From positions 1 to 29,120 of the forward strand of contig CABUBX010000013.1 of assembly GCA_902489925.1 (NCBI GenBank): a stretch of DNA of 29,120 bases. Reading direction: 5' to 3'. Numbering within the stretch: the stretch's first letter is position 1; every line of letters begins with the position of its first letter. Both the position numbers and the translations under genes were made by a program. This document shows positions 25,453 through 29,120 of this stretch, in pieces. Under the pieces are notes generated by a model that made no database searches, was not told the origin of the DNA, and saw only the letters and a list, made by a program, of their open reading frames with translations. The stretch comes from an uncultured Lachnospiraceae bacterium (GTDB lineage Bacteria; Bacillota; Clostridia; Lachnospirales; Lachnospiraceae).

Positions 25453-26604
25453 ATGGATTTCGCATTGGATAAGAAACATGAGATGGTCAGAACTCTGTAC
25501 AGAGATTTTGCAGAGAACGAAGTAAAGCCTCTCGCACAGGAAGTTGATGAAACAGAAGCATTTCCGGTTGAAACAGTTGAAAAGATGGCTAAATACGGTT
25601 TCCTTGGTATTCCTGTACCAAAGGAATACGGCGGACAGGGCTGTGACCCGTTAGCATACGTTATGTGTGTTGAGGAGTTAGCAAAAGTTTGCGGTACAAC
25701 AGCAGTTATCGTATCTGCACATACATCTTTATGCATCGACCCAATCATGACATACGGTACAGAAGAACAGAAACAGAAATATGTTCCGAAGTTAGCTTCC
25801 GGTGAATGGTTAGGTGCTTTCGGTTTAACAGAGCCGGGCGCTGGTACAGATGCACAGGGACAGCAGACAAAGGCTGTTTTAGACGGTGACGAGTGGGTAT
25901 TAAACGGTTCTAAGTGCTTTATCACAAACGGTAAGCAGGCTCATGTTTATATCGTTATCGCTGTAACAGGCATTATTGAAAAACGTGGCAGAAAGATGAA
26001 AGAAATTTCTGCATTTATCGTTGAGAAGGATACACCGGGATTCACATTCGGTACAAAAGAAAAGAAGATGGGTATCCGCGGTTCATCTACATATGAATTA
26101 ATCTTCACAGACTGCCGTATTCCAAAGGAAAACTTACTCGGACAAAAGGGCAAGGGCTTTAATATTGCAATGCATACACTTGACGGCGGCCGTATCGGTA
26201 TCGCAGCTCAGGCACTTGGTCTTGCAGAAGGCGCTCTTGAAAGAACAGTAGAGTATGTTAAGGAAAGAAAGCAGTTCGGACGTTCTATCGGACAGTTCCA
26301 GAATACACAGTTCCAGTTAGCAGACATGGCTACAAAGGTAGAGGCTGCCAAGAACTTAGTTTACAAAGCAGCAATGGCTAAGGCAACACAGAAGGTATAT
26401 AGTGTTGAGGCAGCAATGGCTAAGTTATACGCAGCAGAAGTTGCCATGGAAGTGACAACAAAGGCTGTACAGTTACATGGCGGTTACGGCTACATCAGAG
26501 AGTACGATGTAGAGCGTATGATGAGAGATGCGAAGATTACAGAAATCTACGAAGGAACATCAGAAGTTCAGCGTATGGTTATTTCTGGAAACTTATTGAA
26601 ATAA
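25453..26604 (+). CDS. Acyl-CoA dehydrogenase (short-chain/butyryl type)
   Basis: A 383-residue flavoprotein of the usual family length. GAFGLTEPGAGTDA (FAD/substrate region) lies near residues 117-130 and KCFITNG near 155. The catalytic base is E367 in ITEIYEGTSEVQR, the position used by short- and medium-chain enzymes. It catalyses alpha,beta-oxidation or, with Etf, reduction of the enoyl-CoA. In anaerobes this type often works with bifurcating Etf. Start ATG 25453 has AGGAGAG upstream. Codon use shifts here to ATC, GAC, TAC and TTA, consistent with strong expression. It is followed by etfB 16 bases on. It could be the cell's butyryl-CoA dehydrogenase or one specific to the island substrate. 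Confidence 0.94.
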   Translation: MDFALDKKHEMVRTLYRDFAENEVKPLAQEVDETEAFPVETVEKMAKYGFLGIPVPKEYGGQGCDPLAYVMCVEELAKVCGTTAVIVSAHTSLCIDPIMTYGTEEQKQKYVPKLASGEWLGAFGLTEPGAGTDAQGQQTKAVLDGDEWVLNGSKCFITNGKQAHVYIVIAVTGIIEKRGRKMKEISAFIVEKDTPGFTFGTKEKKMGIRGSSTYELIFTDCRIPKENLLGQKGKGFNIAMHTLDGGRIGIAAQALGLAEGALERTVEYVKERKQFGRSIGQFQNTQFQLADMATKVEAAKNLVYKAAMAKATQKVYSVEAAMAKLYAAEVAMEVTTKAVQLHGGYGYIREYDVERMMRDAKITEIYEGTSEVQRMVISGNLLK

Positions 26605-26620
26605 ATAGGAGGTACGAACC

Positions 26621-27403
26621 GTGAAGATAGTTGTTTGTGTAAAACAGGTACCAGATACAAAAGGCGGAGTTCAGTTTAACCCGGATGGTACACTTAACAG
26701 AGCTGCAATGCTTGCAATCATGAACCCGGATGACAAGGCAGGCTTAGAGGCAGCATTAAGATTAAAAGATGAATATGGCGCAGAAGTTACTGTAGTGACA
26801 ATGGGTCTTCCAAAGGCTGCAGATGTTCTCCGCGAAGCACTTGCAATGGGTGCGGACAAAGGTATTCTTATTACAGACCGCGTACTTGGTGGTGCAGACA
26901 CATGGGCTACATCCTCAACAATCGCAGCAGGTCTCAGAAACCTTGAGTATGATTTAATCATCACAGGCCGTCAGGCAATCGACGGTGATACAGCACAGGT
27001 AGGTCCTCAGATTTCAGAGCACCTTGACATCCCTGTTATCTCCTATGCACAGGATATTAAGATTGACGGTGACTACGTTATCGTACAGCGTCAGTATGAA
27101 GACAGATATCATGTATTAAAAGCAAAAATGCCATGCTTAGTCACAGCACTTTCAGAATTAAATGAGCCTCGTTACATGACACCGGGCGGAGTTTTTGATG
27201 CGTGTGATGCAGAAATTACAACATGGGGAAGAAATGACCTTAAAGACCTTGATGATGCCAATATCGGTCTTAAAGGTTCACCGACAAAGATTGCGAAAGC
27301 TTCCGATAAGGTCAGAAAGGGTGCCGGCGAAGTCGTTACACTTGACCCGGAAGAAGCAGTAGCTTACCTCATGGGTAAATTTGATGAGAAACATATCATT
27401 TAA
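26621..27403 (+). CDS. etfB: Electron transfer flavoprotein, beta subunit
   Basis: A 260-residue EtfB. The N-terminal VCVKQVPDT and the signature GRQAIDGDTAQVGPQ are present; the latter is typical of clostridial Etf subunits that bind an extra flavin. With EtfA it passes electrons to or from the acyl-CoA dehydrogenase, and in clostridial Bcd-Etf complexes it splits NADH electrons between crotonyl-CoA and ferredoxin. Bifurcation here is inferred. Start is GTG 26621 with AGGAGG at 26607-26612. The gene shares the biased codon use of its neighbours. Confidence 0.95.
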   Translation: MKIVVCVKQVPDTKGGVQFNPDGTLNRAAMLAIMNPDDKAGLEAALRLKDEYGAEVTVVTMGLPKAADVLREALAMGADKGILITDRVLGGADTWATSSTIAAGLRNLEYDLIITGRQAIDGDTAQVGPQISEHLDIPVISYAQDIKIDGDYVIVQRQYEDRYHVLKAKMPCLVTALSELNEPRYMTPGGVFDACDAEITTWGRNDLKDLDDANIGLKGSPTKIAKASDKVRKGAGEVVTLDPEEAVAYLMGKFDEKHII

Positions 27404-27418
27404 TGAAAAGGAAAAGTG

Positions 27419-28468
27419 GTGAATAAGATGAATTTAGAAGAATATAAGGGTGTATATGTCTATGCTCAGCAGGTAGACGGAGAATTAAGCGGTATCGCTT
27501 TTGAATTACTTGGCAAAGCAAGAGACCTTGCCAAAGATTTAGACACAGACGTTACAGCTGTTCTTGTTGGTTCAGATGTGAAAGGTCTTTGTGACAAACT
27601 CGCTGAATATGGCGCAGATAAGGTTATCGTTGTTGATGACCCTGAATTAAAAGAGTACAGAACAGAGCCATATACTCATGCATTGGCTTCTGTCATCAAT
27701 GAATACAAACCGGAGATTATGCTTGTCGGTGCAACAGCCATCGGCCGTGACTTAGGCCCTAGAGTATCTGCCCGTGTGGCAACAGGCCTTACAGCAGACT
27801 GTACAGTGCTTGAGATTGGTGATTTCCCATTAAATCCGGGACCAAACCAGAAGCACAACCAGTTATTAATGACACGTCCTGCATTCGGCGGCAACACAAT
27901 CGCAACAATCGCCTGCCCGGATAACCGTCCACAGATGGCAACAGTTCGTCCAGGTGTTATGCAGAAAATCAGCCCAATCGAGGGCGCTAAGGCAGAGGTT
28001 ATTGAATATAACCCGGGCTTTACACCAAACAACAAATATGTTGAAATTCTTGACATTGTAAAATCTGTTGGTGAGACAGTAGATATCATGGATGCGAAGA
28101 TCTTAGTATCCGGTGGCCGTGGTGTAGGCAGTGCAGAGAACTTCAAGATTCTTGAAGATCTTGCAGAAGCTTTAGGCGGCGAAGTAAGCTGTTCACGTGC
28201 GGTTGTAGATAACGGCTGGAAGGAAAGAGATTTCCAGGTAGGTCAGACAGGAAAGACAGTACGTCCTCAGATTTATTTTGCAATCGGTATTTCAGGAGCA
28301 ATCCAGCACGTTGCCGGTATGGAAGAATCTGATGTGATCGTAGCGATCAATAAAGATGAGACAGCACCAATCTTTGATGTTGCTGATTATGGCCTTGTAG
28401 GCGATTTAAATAAAATCGTTCCAAAGCTTACAGAAGCAATCAAAGCTTACAAAGCTTCCAAGAAATAA
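27419..28468 (+). CDS. etfA: Electron transfer flavoprotein, alpha subunit
   Basis: An EtfA of about 350 residues. The C-terminal FAD domain is intact: ILVSGGRGVGSAENF, then CSRAVVDNGWKERDFQVGQT, and AIGISGAIQHVAGM, which covers the ribityl and pyrophosphate contacts. Starts are ambiguous. GTG 27419 has AGGA six bases upstream, ATG 27428 follows a GGTGA, and GTG 27416 is also in frame; the mature sequence begins near MNLEEYKG. It ends the acd-etfBA unit and is followed by a strong terminator. Confidence 0.95.
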   Translation: MNKMNLEEYKGVYVYAQQVDGELSGIAFELLGKARDLAKDLDTDVTAVLVGSDVKGLCDKLAEYGADKVIVVDDPELKEYRTEPYTHALASVINEYKPEIMLVGATAIGRDLGPRVSARVATGLTADCTVLEIGDFPLNPGPNQKHNQLLMTRPAFGGNTIATIACPDNRPQMATVRPGVMQKISPIEGAKAEVIEYNPGFTPNNKYVEILDIVKSVGETVDIMDAKILVSGGRGVGSAENFKILEDLAEALGGEVSCSRAVVDNGWKERDFQVGQTGKTVRPQIYFAIGISGAIQHVAGMEESDVIVAINKDETAPIFDVADYGLVGDLNKIVPKLTEAIKAYKASKK

Positions 28469-28490
28469 TTTATAGATGAGTTTCATGAAG

Positions 28491-28527
28491 AACCTCGGCG
28501 CAGATAATTCTCTGTGCCGAGGTTTTT
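28491..28527 (+). terminator. Terminator after etfA
   Basis: AACCTCGGCGCAGA (28491-28504) pairs with TCTGTGCCGAGGTT (28511-28524) with one G-T pair, loop TAATTC, then T to 28527. Confidence 0.92.
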
Positions 28528-28584
28528 CGCTCAAAATAGAAAAGAAAAATATAAAAACAGAAAATTTTAGTTCTAAAACATCAT

Positions 28585-28613
28585 TGACAGACGATTAGAG
28601 TGGTGGTATACTG
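28585..28613 (+). promoter_or_regulatory. Promoter of the cobalamin riboswitch transcript
   Basis: TTGACA (28585-28590), 17-base spacer, TATACT (28608-28613) with a TGG extension before the -10. RNA starts near 28620, just ahead of the aptamer. Confidence 0.87.
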
Positions 28614-28636
28614 GCTATGCAATTGAATATTTCATG

Positions 28637-28812
28637 TATAGGTTCATATGATGATTAAAAGGGAATGCAGTGTGAATCTGCAACAGCCCTCGCTACTGTA
28701 AGAAGGACATCTTTCCATAGGACACTGGGAGACTGGGAAGTCGGAGAAGATGGTTGAGATCGAGTCAGGAGACCTGCCATGCATGGTGTTGTATAAGTCT
28801 TTCGATGGGAAA
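28637..28812 (+). promoter_or_regulatory. Cobalamin riboswitch aptamer
   Basis: The conserved parts appear in order: AAAAGGGAATGCAGTGTGAA (28657-28676), ACAGCCCTCGCTACTGTAA (28683-28701), ACTGGGAAGTCGGAGAAG (28733-28750) and the B12-box-like GAGTCAGGAGACCTGCC (28762-28778). These are hallmarks of adenosyl- or other cobalamin aptamers. No coding gene follows within the window, so the regulated gene, often B12 transport, synthesis or a B12-dependent enzyme, lies to the right. Confidence 0.9.
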
Positions 28813-28879
28813 GATACAGCAGTCATCAGTTCAAAGTGCATTGCCTGTGTGCATTGGATTGATTTAGATATGGTTACTG

Positions 28880-28910
28880 CGGGGGTGTCTTTTCGAACCT
28901 CCTATTTTTG
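28880..28910 (+). terminator. Likely riboswitch expression-platform terminator
   Basis: GGGGGT (28881-28886) pairs with ACCTCC (28897-28902) with one G-T pair, followed by TATTTTTG. Its position, about 70-100 bases after the aptamer, fits a ligand-controlled terminator. Confidence 0.55.
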
Positions 28911-28962
28911 TTTCAGAGACCATTTAATCGATGATAATAATCATTGCACCCATCATAAATTT

Positions 28963-29041
28963 AAAGGCCGGGCTTTTTTGATTTTTGCGCGCATCCCCCC
29001 CTCCGTGCGTGGAATGATAAAAAGCAGGCCTTTTTGTTTTT
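28963..29041 (+). terminator. Large compound terminator-like hairpin
   Basis: AAAGGCC (28963-28969) pairs with GGCCTTT (29027-29033), and GCTTTTT (28972-28978) pairs with AAAAAGC (29019-29025). A small inner hairpin GCGCA/TGCGT (28989-28993, 29006-29010) carries a seven-C run in its loop. It ends in TTTTTGTTTTT. Bases after 29041 show nothing I can assign. Confidence 0.55.
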
Positions 29042-29120
29042 GGTGCAAATGCGGTTGATTTTTCAGTGGGTGTCATAGTATGTGATAAAAGTGCACTAAA
29101 ATATTTTATTTTTTTGTAAA

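Noticed and set aside
27676..28146. 156-residue minus-strand frame within etfA
   Set aside because: It is antisense to a fully conserved EtfA and comes from codon bias in that gene.
28750..29058. 102-residue frame at the right end
   Set aside because: It lies in the cobalamin aptamer and the following hairpins; the start codon has no ribosome binding site.

Overview
The window looks like a chromosomal segment from an anaerobic Gram-positive Clostridia, most plausibly Lachnospiraceae-like. This is inferred, not proven. The signs are moderately AT-rich DNA, strong AGGAGG ribosome binding sites, TTGACA/TATAAT promoters, a T-box leader on a type-2 isoleucyl-tRNA synthetase, an oxygen-sensitive radical-SAM activase, clostridial-style EtfBA, a cobalamin riboswitch and tRNAs without an encoded CCA. 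I see no insertion sequence, phage gene, CRISPR array or origin.

Layout. Bases 1-739 hold a terminator from an upstream unit and a T-box leader with its own promoter. Bases 740-12368 are housekeeping genes: ileS, glgP, an AI-2E/PerM-type membrane protein, adenine deaminase with a second nucleoside-deaminase-like amidohydrolase, an NrdG-like activase on the minus strand, and tadA. Bases 12355-13614 carry three single tRNA genes (initiator Met-CAT, Thr-CGT, Gly-CCC), each with its own promoter and a terminator-like hairpin, plus an SGNH hydrolase. Bases 13661-13873 contain no gene but six consecutive hairpins.

Bases 13881-28468 form the most interesting part: a probable carboxylic-acid or acyl-CoA utilisation island. 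A minus-strand pair (MaoC-type hydratase and alpha/beta hydrolase) diverges from a plus-strand run: KAS III-like thiolase-fold enzyme, a complete Liv/HAAT ABC importer (two permeases, two ATPases, lipoprotein binding protein), a family I CoA-transferase and a second alpha/beta hydrolase. A TetR regulator, a third alpha/beta hydrolase, an acyl-CoA dehydrogenase and EtfBA follow. Both divergent promoters carry the same two sequence words just downstream of the -10 box, which suggests one shared regulator. The likely logic is import of an organic acid, CoA activation by transfer, then hydration, oxidation or reduction with Etf as electron carrier, and C-C or ester cleavage by the thiolase-fold enzyme and hydrolases. 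The substrate cannot be read from the sequence.

Bases 28529-29120 contain a promoter, a cobalamin riboswitch and two terminator-like hairpins. The gene they serve lies beyond the window.
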